From Chitinophaga costaii (GTDB lineage Bacteria; Bacteroidota; Bacteroidia; Chitinophagales; Chitinophagaceae), in the NCBI RefSeq assembly GCF_900094705.1, contig NZ_FMAR01000006.1:1-64000 (forward strand): a DNA stretch of 64,000 bases. Direction: 5' to 3'. The notes under the pieces are model-generated. The model was not told the origin of the DNA, did not search any database, and saw only the letters and a list, made by a program, of their open reading frames with translations. The translations under genes and the position numbers were made by a program. The stretch's first letter is position 1. Each line of letters starts with the position of its first letter. Below, piece by piece: positions 1-6,210 of this stretch.

Positions 1-275
1 CTGAAAAGCTTCTGCGTTGTTTTGCCATAGTACCCTAAATTTAAGTGACTAAATTGATTTAATAATTTAGTCCAGCCATTTAGGGGGTCAATACATCTTC
101 TGCCAATAATTTAGTCTATTACGCATAATACCGTTTTATGCATCTACACATTAACAAAGTGGTAATTTTATTTTAACAAAGAATCCTCATGGCTAACCGC
201 ATCATCCAAATACTCATAATCGATTGTTGATAAATGGATTTTAATAACCTAATCCTTTCACCACTAATTATACTA
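1..275. other. AT-rich stretch without a gene
   Basis: This stretch lies downstream of the DUF433-like gene. No open frame of convincing length was seen. It holds a 9-bp inverted repeat, GACTAAATT at 47-55 and AATTTAGTC at 64-72, and the string AATAATTTAGTC occurs twice, at 61-72 and 105-116. These could be the 3' end and terminator region of the leftward RHS operon or simple AT-rich noise. There is no T-run that would make it a clear terminator. Confidence 0.4.
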
Positions 276-701
276 TTATAGATCTGCATCAATAATCTTC
301 GCGTGTACTTCTTCAGCAATTACCCATCCCATGATACCAAACTCATCTTCATCCGCCTCCTCTAAAGAGGACAAAATGATAGTTTGGTCATCTTTTGAAA
401 TAAATATTCCATCCTTCTCCCAAAAATCATCTTTTATTGATTTCCATCCATCGGCAACACTTCTCAGTATACAGCCGTTACAATATTTATCAGTTTTATT
501 TGTCATTTCCTTACATCTTCTCGCCTCACAATATTCCACAGCCGACTTAAGCTCCTCAATCTTAAGATCAAAATCACTTAGAAATGTATTAATACTAACT
601 GATATTTTTGCATTAAAAATGGCATCCAAAACGGTTAATCTCCTGTTAACGATAACAGGCTGACCAAATCCTCTATTATTATTACGCTCAATAAATTTCA
701 C
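276..701 (-). CDS. DUF433-like protein, probable immunity or antitoxin partner of the upstream RHS toxin
   Basis: The 141-residue product starts at GTG 701. Residues about 12-58 fit the DUF433 pattern found in antitoxins of DUF5615 PIN-like toxins: a GQPVIV opening (canonical PVIRGTR), then LTVLDAI, a short turn, FLSDFDLKIEELKSAVEYC (canonical ..YPLTREDIRAALAYA). After this comes a Cys-containing segment (C58, C63 and a CNGC motif) and an acidic C-terminal domain not present in plain DUF433 proteins. The gene begins only 6 bases after the stop codon of the shifted-frame extension of the RHS gene, so the two are surely co-transcribed. By analogy with DUF433/DUF5615 pairs I infer that it binds and neutralises the RHS-borne nuclease domain. 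The family call rests on pattern recognition; the immunity role is inferred from pairing and position. Confidence 0.6.
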   Translation of the reverse strand: MKFIERNNNRGFGQPVIVNRRLTVLDAIFNAKISVSINTFLSDFDLKIEELKSAVEYCEARRCKEMTNKTDKYCNGCILRSVADGWKSIKDDFWEKDGIFISKDDQTIILSSLEEADEDEFGIMGWVIAEEVHAKIIDADL

Positions 702-707
702 TACAAA

Positions 708-920
708 TTATTTTTTTTGTGATGGATTCGCCAAAGAAATAATATTTCCGGGAGTAGCTATAGCTGGATTTTCTTTTACAGCATTATCTACACCTCTCAT
801 TAAAGGAGCGATTACCGAAAAATTTTCCTGTTGAGTCTTAGTGACCTTGATGGCGGTAACCCCTTGTTTTCTAAAATCCTTAATATTATTTGTAAGGACT
901 ATAGAATTATTTTTTTTGCA
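708..920 (-). other. Shifted-frame continuation of the RHS toxin: C-terminal half of a DUF5615 PIN-like domain
   Basis: The RHS frame stops at 899, just after a run of eight A on the coding strand (T run at 910-917). Reading in the -1 frame from that run gives 67 further codons with no stop, ending in TAA at 708-710. The shifted peptide begins NNSIVLTNNIKDF, which is what follows SDEDIIAYA in DUF5615/Mut7-C nucleases (an xVLVTxDxDF-type strand with a catalytic Asp). With it the product would be about 577 residues and end 6 bases before the next gene. The run is a classic slippery A AAA AAA stretch, so a programmed -1 shift or transcriptional slippage is possible. A one-base loss (mutation or sequencing error) gives the same picture. 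Confidence 0.7.
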
Positions 921-2440
921 TACGCAATAATATCTTCATCAGATGTGCTTTTGGGCAAACTCTTGACATTAAATCCGTCTTTTTCAAGGTCTTTAACAAT
1001 ACTTGGAGAAAGATTTTCATCGACTATAACTTCACGCCCCAGAAGCCGGCTTTCATTAACAGCAATCTCCGGCTCGGAATGAGGTAACGATGTGTAACGA
1101 CCTCTCCATTGAATACTATTTACATTACCAATTGCCCTATTAGAAATTTCAGCAGTTAATCCTATGGCAGTCCGGCCGAGCATTTCCGTCCAAAAATCAC
1201 GTTGACTCTGCTCCTCTGAAACTAAATTCTCTGGATGAGGATTTACGATAAACTCATTTAGACTCTTTATTGAATAATATGTCTCAAATATATTACCTCC
1301 TTTATTCGCACCAGCGCTAAAAAAATAATGATTGCCATTATATTCTACTCTATAATATTGGGGTATCTTCTCAAACCACTGAAGAAATCCGTAATGAGTT
1401 GGGCCAGATGATACAAATGTAAGTTGGGTATGACCGCCCTTTTTCATTGTAAGTCGATAATCTAGCCGTTCCAGGCCATCCAAATCTATCCCGTCTATTG
1501 GACCATTACTTGCAAATTGATAAGGAGTAAGCTGTGGATATTGCGCAGTTATGGGATCTACACTTAAAAAGCGCCCGAGCCTTGGATCGTAAATCCTTGC
1601 CCCATAGTCTTGTTGATTACCATCGCCTTTAACCTCGTTGTCATCCTCTTTCCCATTAAATCCATACCGATATTCATTGTTTAAACTATATACTCGCCCC
1701 GGTAGTAAAGAGACAAACGGATAATAATCAGTGGAATTTACAACATCAACATTATAGAACACTACTACACCATCACCATTATCCAATCCCACTTTTTTAT
1801 CACTCACGGTAGCCACTACATTTCCAAGATGATTGGAAAGTTCATATACCTTTTCACCCCGCTTATGGCTTACCATATAAGCAAACCCCATTCCTCCCGA
1901 TAAATAAGTAATCTCAGTAACCGGATCTGGATAAGCATTTTGAAGCATATGCTCCACCATTTCCTTGTCAGGCAATATCAAGACACTTATCTTACGCTCA
2001 ATATCCTGCTGCCGAGACTTTAGACTCTCCGCTGCTAATAGCAATTGCCTCCTGTTTTCTAGCAGGTAAGCTTGAATATACAAACTGGTATCTTGCCGAT
2101 GAAGCAAGACTTTTGTTTGGCGTAACGCTTCCTGCACATGCTGGCTTTGCAGTTCCAGCCAACCTCTATATAGCAGAAATACATCATCTTTCGATTTTAA
2201 CAAAGATGCATGTTTCCCCGGTTTCAATGGCATACTATCTACAACATGGTCCTGCCCGTCATAAACAAGCATTTTTAAAGAATCTTGTCTACACAACACG
2301 ATCTTAGCAATAAGACCCAACGGAGATGTAGCATAACAAATAGTTGTATCAGGCTTACTCAGCATTTTTCCAGCCAGGGACTTACGAAGCAGAAATCCAT
2401 CATTCCTCAATAATGATGAAGGAGATGGGCTGTTAAACAA
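899..2440 (-). CDS. Short RHS-core protein with truncated DUF5615 (PIN-like) toxin tip
   Basis: The 513-residue frame carries an RHS repeat-associated core at about residues 195-322, with NHLGNVVATVSDKK, YRYGFNGKEDDN, DYGARIYDPRLGRFLSVDP and a DGIDLDGLE end, after which RHS proteins carry their variable toxin tip. The tip has a linker of about 145 residues and then, from residue 469, GREVIVDENLSPSIVKDL and SDEDIIAYAKK. This is the first half of a DUF5615 PIN-like nuclease, with D474/E475 and D501/E502 as likely acidic residues. The frame breaks at an A8 tract and stops four codons later. No YD repeats and no signal peptide are present; residues 1-195 are unfamiliar and include a helical, coiled-coil-like part around 125-150. 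The first codon is TTG at 2440; ATG at residue 26 (2365) is an alternative. Polymorphic RHS toxins are known to be delivered to competitors; that role here is inferred. Confidence 0.75.
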   Translation of the reverse strand: MFNSPSPSSLLRNDGFLLRKSLAGKMLSKPDTTICYATSPLGLIAKIVLCRQDSLKMLVYDGQDHVVDSMPLKPGKHASLLKSKDDVFLLYRGWLELQSQHVQEALRQTKVLLHRQDTSLYIQAYLLENRRQLLLAAESLKSRQQDIERKISVLILPDKEMVEHMLQNAYPDPVTEITYLSGGMGFAYMVSHKRGEKVYELSNHLGNVVATVSDKKVGLDNGDGVVVFYNVDVVNSTDYYPFVSLLPGRVYSLNNEYRYGFNGKEDDNEVKGDGNQQDYGARIYDPRLGRFLSVDPITAQYPQLTPYQFASNGPIDGIDLDGLERLDYRLTMKKGGHTQLTFVSSGPTHYGFLQWFEKIPQYYRVEYNGNHYFFSAGANKGGNIFETYYSIKSLNEFIVNPHPENLVSEEQSQRDFWTEMLGRTAIGLTAEISNRAIGNVNSIQWRGRYTSLPHSEPEIAVNESRLLGREVIVDENLSPSIVKDLEKDGFNVKSLPKSTSDEDIIAYAKKIIL

Positions 2441-2461
2441 ACATAATTTTAGATATTGCTT

Positions 2462-2953
2462 TTAAAAAAGATTTTCTATGGCCATTAACTGTTGCAATGT
2501 GCTTTGTGCAGAATGAACAGAAACAGAATTGTAAACGATCCGGCGATTGTAACTTGTATCCTTTAAAGCCAGTTTACCTAGCTTCCTGTATTCCGTCACT
2601 GCTTCATCCAGATACACCTCATTTTCAAGGCATAATTCCTTGTAAAAACTAAAAGGATCAATAGTGTTAGACGCTATTTTAGTATATTCTGTCTCCTGTA
2701 ATTTGGCAGAATCATAAGCGGCTCCATAACAAGTAAACCAGAAAAGCCTCCTATTCGTATTATCCAGCACCGCTATGTTCACATACATATTAGATGCTGG
2801 CTTCCTGCCAAATATCACTAAGTCTGACTGCCCATTTGCAGCTTGCCTTAGGAGCGGCGCAATACGCGGATCGGTTTTAACATCAATTTGCCCTCGCACA
2901 CCTTGCGGAACAAACAAGCATAACCAAACAATAAAAAGGGATAACCATTTCAT
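2462..2953 (-). CDS. Secreted orphan protein preceding the RHS gene
   Basis: The 163-residue product has a clear N-terminal signal peptide (MKWLSLFIVWLCLF..., likely cleaved after VRG). I do not recognise the mature part, which is mixed alpha/beta with no obvious repeats or lipobox. It lies 21 bases upstream of the RHS frame in the same direction and, strikingly, in the same reading frame: a single TAA (2462-2464) separates the two, with no further stop before the RHS start. It may encode an export or accessory component of the RHS module, or be the N-terminal part of a once-fused RHS protein. The low GC content matches the RHS gene and differs from the genes to the right. Confidence 0.6.
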   Translation of the reverse strand: MKWLSLFIVWLCLFVPQGVRGQIDVKTDPRIAPLLRQAANGQSDLVIFGRKPASNMYVNIAVLDNTNRRLFWFTCYGAAYDSAKLQETEYTKIASNTIDPFSFYKELCLENEVYLDEAVTEYRKLGKLALKDTSYNRRIVYNSVSVHSAQSTLQQLMAIENLF

Positions 2954-2994
2954 GATACAGGGAGTATTTCAGGATTTATACACGGGTTAAAATC

Positions 2995-3014
2995 TGCAAG
3001 TATGATCACTTGCA
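2995..3014. promoter_or_regulatory. Inverted repeat in the RHS operon upstream region
   Basis: TGCAAGT at 2995-3001 and ACTTGCA at 3008-3014 form a perfect 7-bp inverted repeat with a 6-base spacer, 42 bases before the ATG of the secreted orphan. On the minus strand one arm reads ATACTTGC, close to the Bacteroidota -7 box. It could be an operator for an autoregulating protein such as the DUF433-like one; this is inference from position only. Confidence 0.3.
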
Positions 3015-3043
3015 TCCACAACATACAATAAAATTTCGAACAC

Positions 3044-3080
3044 AAAAAAGCCTTCAAATTTAAAGACTTGAAGGCTTAAT
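3044..3080 (-). terminator. Terminator of the tRNA-Ser gene
   Basis: AAGCCTTCAA (3048-3057) and TTGAAGGCTT (3068-3077) form a perfect 10-bp stem. On the minus strand it is followed by a run of T. It sits 12 bases past the 3' end of the tRNA. Confidence 0.7.
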
Positions 3081-3091
3081 TTTAAAGCTTG

Positions 3092-3180
3092 CGGTGAGAG
3101 AGGGATTCGAACCCTCGGTACAGTTTGACCCGTACGACGGTTTAGCAAACCGTTCCTTTCGGCCACTCAGGCATCTCACC
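3092..3180 (-). tRNA. tRNA-Ser (GCT anticodon)
   Basis: On the minus strand the acceptor stem GGTGAGA (3174-3180) pairs with TCTCACC (3093-3099), with discriminator G at 3092. The anticodon loop TTGCTAA sits between CGGTT-type arms and gives anticodon GCT, reading AGC/AGU serine codons. A long variable arm, typical of class II tRNA-Ser, follows, and the T-arm contains GGTTCGAATC. The 3' CCA is not encoded. A strong promoter lies just upstream and a terminator just downstream, so it is a single-gene unit. It borders the AT-rich RHS block on its 3' side. Confidence 0.95.
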
Positions 3181-3202
3181 GAAAATTCCCGTGAAGGGAG
3201 CG

Positions 3203-3232
3203 CAAAAATAGGAAATATTTACAAACCGCAAA
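3203..3232 (-). promoter_or_regulatory. Bacteroidota-type promoter of tRNA-Ser
   Basis: On the minus strand there is a TTTG (-33 box, 3229-3232), an 18-base spacer, and TATTTTTG (-7 box, 3203-3210), a textbook fit to the Bacteroidota consensus TTTG-N18/19-TAnnTTTG. The -7 box ends 22 bases before the tRNA 5' end. Confidence 0.65.
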
Positions 3233-3448
3233 ATAATTGATGCTTTTTCTCCCCTAGGAAAATTTGTAAAAACATTAACAGGGCCCAAAGCCACGCCCCT
3301 GCACACTATTTGCCTTTCGCCAATTTATTGCCCGCCATACGGTTTTTTATCCCATATAAAGGATTTATCTTGAACGCGTACTGAAGCTTAGCAAACTACT
3401 TACTATTTCCGGAGGTCCGGTAAATTGTCACCACTGTAATTTATTTTC

Positions 3449-4510
3449 ATGAAATCATTCACCCACACCACCGATCCGGTGTACAATTCCGCTGTCTTAC
3501 CATCTGCAATGGACAAGCTTTTGTTGAAACTTATTCGCGATCCACGCGACCTTCCTTTTGTGTACCTAAGCATCCGTATAACCTTTACCCTATGGCCTTT
3601 GGCCATCATTATGTTCATTCCGGGCATGAACAATGGTATGTGGTGGACCGCCGCCATTGCCTATCAGTTCTTTAATAACTTTGTTTTCAAAGGCCCCTTT
3701 GGCCTTATGTTGCACTGCACCAGCCACCGGGTATTCTTCAAAAAAGAATACAGTTTCCTCAATCACTACCTCCCTTGGGTACTGGGTCCGCTGTTTGGAC
3801 AAACGCCGGAAACCTATTACACTCATCATATAGGCATGCACCATCCGGAAAACAATATGCCGGAAGATGAAAGCAGCACCATGGACTATCAGCGCGATTC
3901 TCTCCGCAGTTTTTCCCGCTACCTGGGCAGCTTCGTAGTAGCTGGCGTGTACGATCTGGCCCGCTACTTCCTGCGCAAACAGCGTAACAAACTTTTTTCC
4001 CGCCTGGTAAGGGGAGAGCTTATTTTCTACGCCGTATGCATAGGCCTTTGCTTCGTCAACTGGCCTGCTACCCTTTGCGTGTTCATTCTGCCTTTCCTGA
4101 TCTCCCGCGTTGTTATGATGTTGGGCAATTGGGCCCAGCATGCCTTCATCAATCCCGCTACGCCAGAAAATCCTTACACGAACAGTATTACCTGCATCAA
4201 TACAAAGTATAACCATAAGTGCTGGAACGACGGCTACCATATCAGCCACCATATTAAACCTTCCATGCATTGGACAGAACACCCGGTGTACTTTAAGAAA
4301 ACCCTTCAGGAATACATAGACAACGACGCTATCATATTTGATGGCATCCACTTCCTCCATGTTTTTGCATGGCTCATGCGCAAACGTTACGACCTGCTGG
4401 CCCGCCATTTTGTGAACCTTAACAACCGGTTTGAGAGTGACGAAGCGGTAATCATTTTTCTACGGGAACGTACCCGCAAAATTCCAGAAGCCCTGCCGGT
4501 GGCCGTTTAA
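3449..4510 (+). CDS. Membrane fatty-acid desaturase family protein
   Basis: The 353-residue integral membrane protein has the di-iron histidine boxes of the desaturase superfamily: HCTSH (89-93), HHIGMHH (126-132), a lone H231 in GNWAQHAF, and HISHH (264-268). Hydrophobic segments around 45-60, 65-85, 105-120 and 190-225 would place the boxes on the cytoplasmic side. Such enzymes insert double bonds or hydroxyl groups in acyl chains using oxygen and electrons from a redox partner. Substrate and regiospecificity cannot be read from sequence. The nearby fabF fits a lipid role, although fabF appears to have its own promoter. Confidence 0.85.
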   Translation: MKSFTHTTDPVYNSAVLPSAMDKLLLKLIRDPRDLPFVYLSIRITFTLWPLAIIMFIPGMNNGMWWTAAIAYQFFNNFVFKGPFGLMLHCTSHRVFFKKEYSFLNHYLPWVLGPLFGQTPETYYTHHIGMHHPENNMPEDESSTMDYQRDSLRSFSRYLGSFVVAGVYDLARYFLRKQRNKLFSRLVRGELIFYAVCIGLCFVNWPATLCVFILPFLISRVVMMLGNWAQHAFINPATPENPYTNSITCINTKYNHKCWNDGYHISHHIKPSMHWTEHPVYFKKTLQEYIDNDAIIFDGIHFLHVFAWLMRKRYDLLARHFVNLNNRFESDEAVIIFLRERTRKIPEALPVAV

Positions 4511-4651
4511 CGCCCACCTACCTGGCACTGGCGCCCGTTCTTTGTGTTTAGCTGCGGCCCGACACAAAGAACGGGCGCCTCTTTTTTCTATATCCCAGCA
4601 GAAGATATATGGTATTATCATTATGAATATGCATAATGATAAGATAAAGTG

Positions 4652-4659
4652 TAAATTTG
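4652..4659 (+). promoter_or_regulatory. Likely -7 box upstream of fabF
   Basis: TAAATTTG matches the Bacteroidota TAnnTTTG box and ends 32 bases before the fabF ATG. No good TTTG -33 box is visible. Confidence 0.4.
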
Positions 4660-4691
4660 CGGCTCAAACTTTTTTTAAAGGATCAAATAAT

Positions 4692-5954
4692 ATGCGAACT
4701 GTTACACTGAGAAGAGTAGTGATCACCGGACTAGGGGCACTAACACCGATCGGGAATGATGTAAATACTTTCTGGAACAACCTGAAGGCAGGCAAAGGAG
4801 GAGCCGGCCCAATCACAAAATTCGACCCTACGGAATTTAAAACCAAATTCGCTTGCGAGCTGAAAGATTTCGATATTGAAAAATTTGTCGAAAAAAAGGA
4901 AGCCCGCAAGATGGACCAGTTCACTCAATACGCCATGGTGGCCGCTTCCGAAGCAGTGGAAGACGCCCGCCTCACCGAAGCAGGTATAGATAAGACCAAG
5001 ATCGGTGTGATTTGGGCCTCCGGCAACGGTGGTATGCAAACTTTTGAAGAGCAAATCATTGAATTCCAGAACAATAATTTTGTCCCGAAATTCTCCCCTT
5101 TCTTTATTATTAAGTTGATCTCCGACATCGCTGCCGGCCAGATTGCGCTGAAGTACGGTTTCATGGGCATTAACTTCTGTACCGTATCTGCCTGCGCATC
5201 CTCCAGCAGTGCCCTGGTAGACGCTTTTAACTATATCCGTTTGGGCAAGGCCAAGGCCATCATTGCCGGCGGCTCTGAGGCCCCCATTACCCGCGCCGGC
5301 ATTGCCGGTTTCAACGCGATCAAAGCCCTCTCTACCCGCAACGAAGATCCTTCCACGGCCTCCCGTCCTTATGATGCCAACCGGGAAGGTTTTGTAATGG
5401 GCGAAGGCGCTGGCGCAATCGTACTGGAAGATTACGACCATGCCATTGCCCGCGGTGCCAAAATTTACGGCGAAATGGTAGGCGGTGCTATGACTGCCGA
5501 TGCCTATCACCTCACCGCTACCCACCCTGAAGGCCTGGGTGCGCGCTTGGGTATGCAGGAAGCCATTGAGGATGCAGACCTTACCCTGGCAGACGTAGAC
5601 TATATTAATGCCCACTCCACCTCCACCCCGGTAGGAGACATCAGCGAATTAAAAGCCATCTCCAGCCTTTTTGGCGAGCTGGCCCCCAAAATAAATATCA
5701 GCGCCACCAAGTCTATGACCGGGCACCTGCTTGGTGCCGCCGGCGCCATCGAAGCCATTGCCTGCATCAAAGCCACGCAGGATAATATCATCCCACCCAC
5801 CATCAACACCCAGGTGATTGCCGATGATATTCCGCAACACCTGAACCTCACCCTGGGCACCGCCCAGCAACGCGAGGTAAACGTGGCCATGAGCAACACT
5901 TTCGGCTTTGGCGGGCATAATGCCATCGTTGTGTTTAAAAAGTACAAAGGATAA
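4692..5954 (+). CDS. fabF: 3-oxoacyl-[acyl-carrier-protein] synthase II (FabF)
   Basis: The 420-residue product condenses malonyl-ACP with a growing acyl-ACP in fatty-acid elongation in the cytoplasm. The thiolase-fold signature is complete: nucleophile C168 in TVSACASS, H308 in NAHSTSTPVGD, K340, H345 in MTGHLLGAAGA, and the C-terminal NTFGFGGHNA loop. I start at ATG 4692 (MRTVTLRRVVITG), which gives the family length. An in-frame upstream extension of 50 codons reads through unrelated low-complexity sequence and covers the putative promoter. A terminator follows directly, so it looks monocistronic. Confidence 0.95.
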   Translation: MRTVTLRRVVITGLGALTPIGNDVNTFWNNLKAGKGGAGPITKFDPTEFKTKFACELKDFDIEKFVEKKEARKMDQFTQYAMVAASEAVEDARLTEAGIDKTKIGVIWASGNGGMQTFEEQIIEFQNNNFVPKFSPFFIIKLISDIAAGQIALKYGFMGINFCTVSACASSSSALVDAFNYIRLGKAKAIIAGGSEAPITRAGIAGFNAIKALSTRNEDPSTASRPYDANREGFVMGEGAGAIVLEDYDHAIARGAKIYGEMVGGAMTADAYHLTATHPEGLGARLGMQEAIEDADLTLADVDYINAHSTSTPVGDISELKAISSLFGELAPKINISATKSMTGHLLGAAGAIEAIACIKATQDNIIPPTINTQVIADDIPQHLNLTLGTAQQREVNVAMSNTFGFGGHNAIVVFKKYKG

Positions 5955-5976
5955 TAAAATAGCAGCATAAAAAAGG

Positions 5977-6009
5977 CCCGGCTACCTTCATACGGTATCC
6001 GGGTTTTTT
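5977..6009 (+). terminator. Terminator after fabF
   Basis: CCCGGCTACC and GGTATCCGGG form a stem with one mismatch around a 7-base loop, followed by six T (6004-6009). Confidence 0.7.
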
Positions 6010-6210
6010 ATATCGCCTATTCACTATAACCCATCTCTCTACCGGGTGTAAAAAAGATTTTTCCCCTATAATACCCGAAAAACACCCGGCGCATCTAGCA
6101 AGGTGGGCGTTATGTAAAGCGCCATTGACCGGATGCCCACATCACACGCTCAATCCCCCGAAAAATCGTTACTTTCGATACTCACATTTCGACTATCGAT
6201 TTTCAAGAGA

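Noticed and set aside
47-72. Inverted repeat as an attachment site
   Set aside because: Only 9 bp, in AT-rich sequence, with no integrase and no resemblance to the tRNA-Ser 3' end.
831-1082. 83-codon plus-strand frame over the RHS toxin tip
   Set aside because: Antisense to the DUF5615-like segment; no features.
3590-4408. 272-codon minus-strand frame opposite the desaturase
   Set aside because: Exact antisense of a clear di-iron desaturase; its product has no family features.
4740-5615. 291-codon minus-strand frame opposite fabF
   Set aside because: Antisense shadow caused by the codon bias of fabF.
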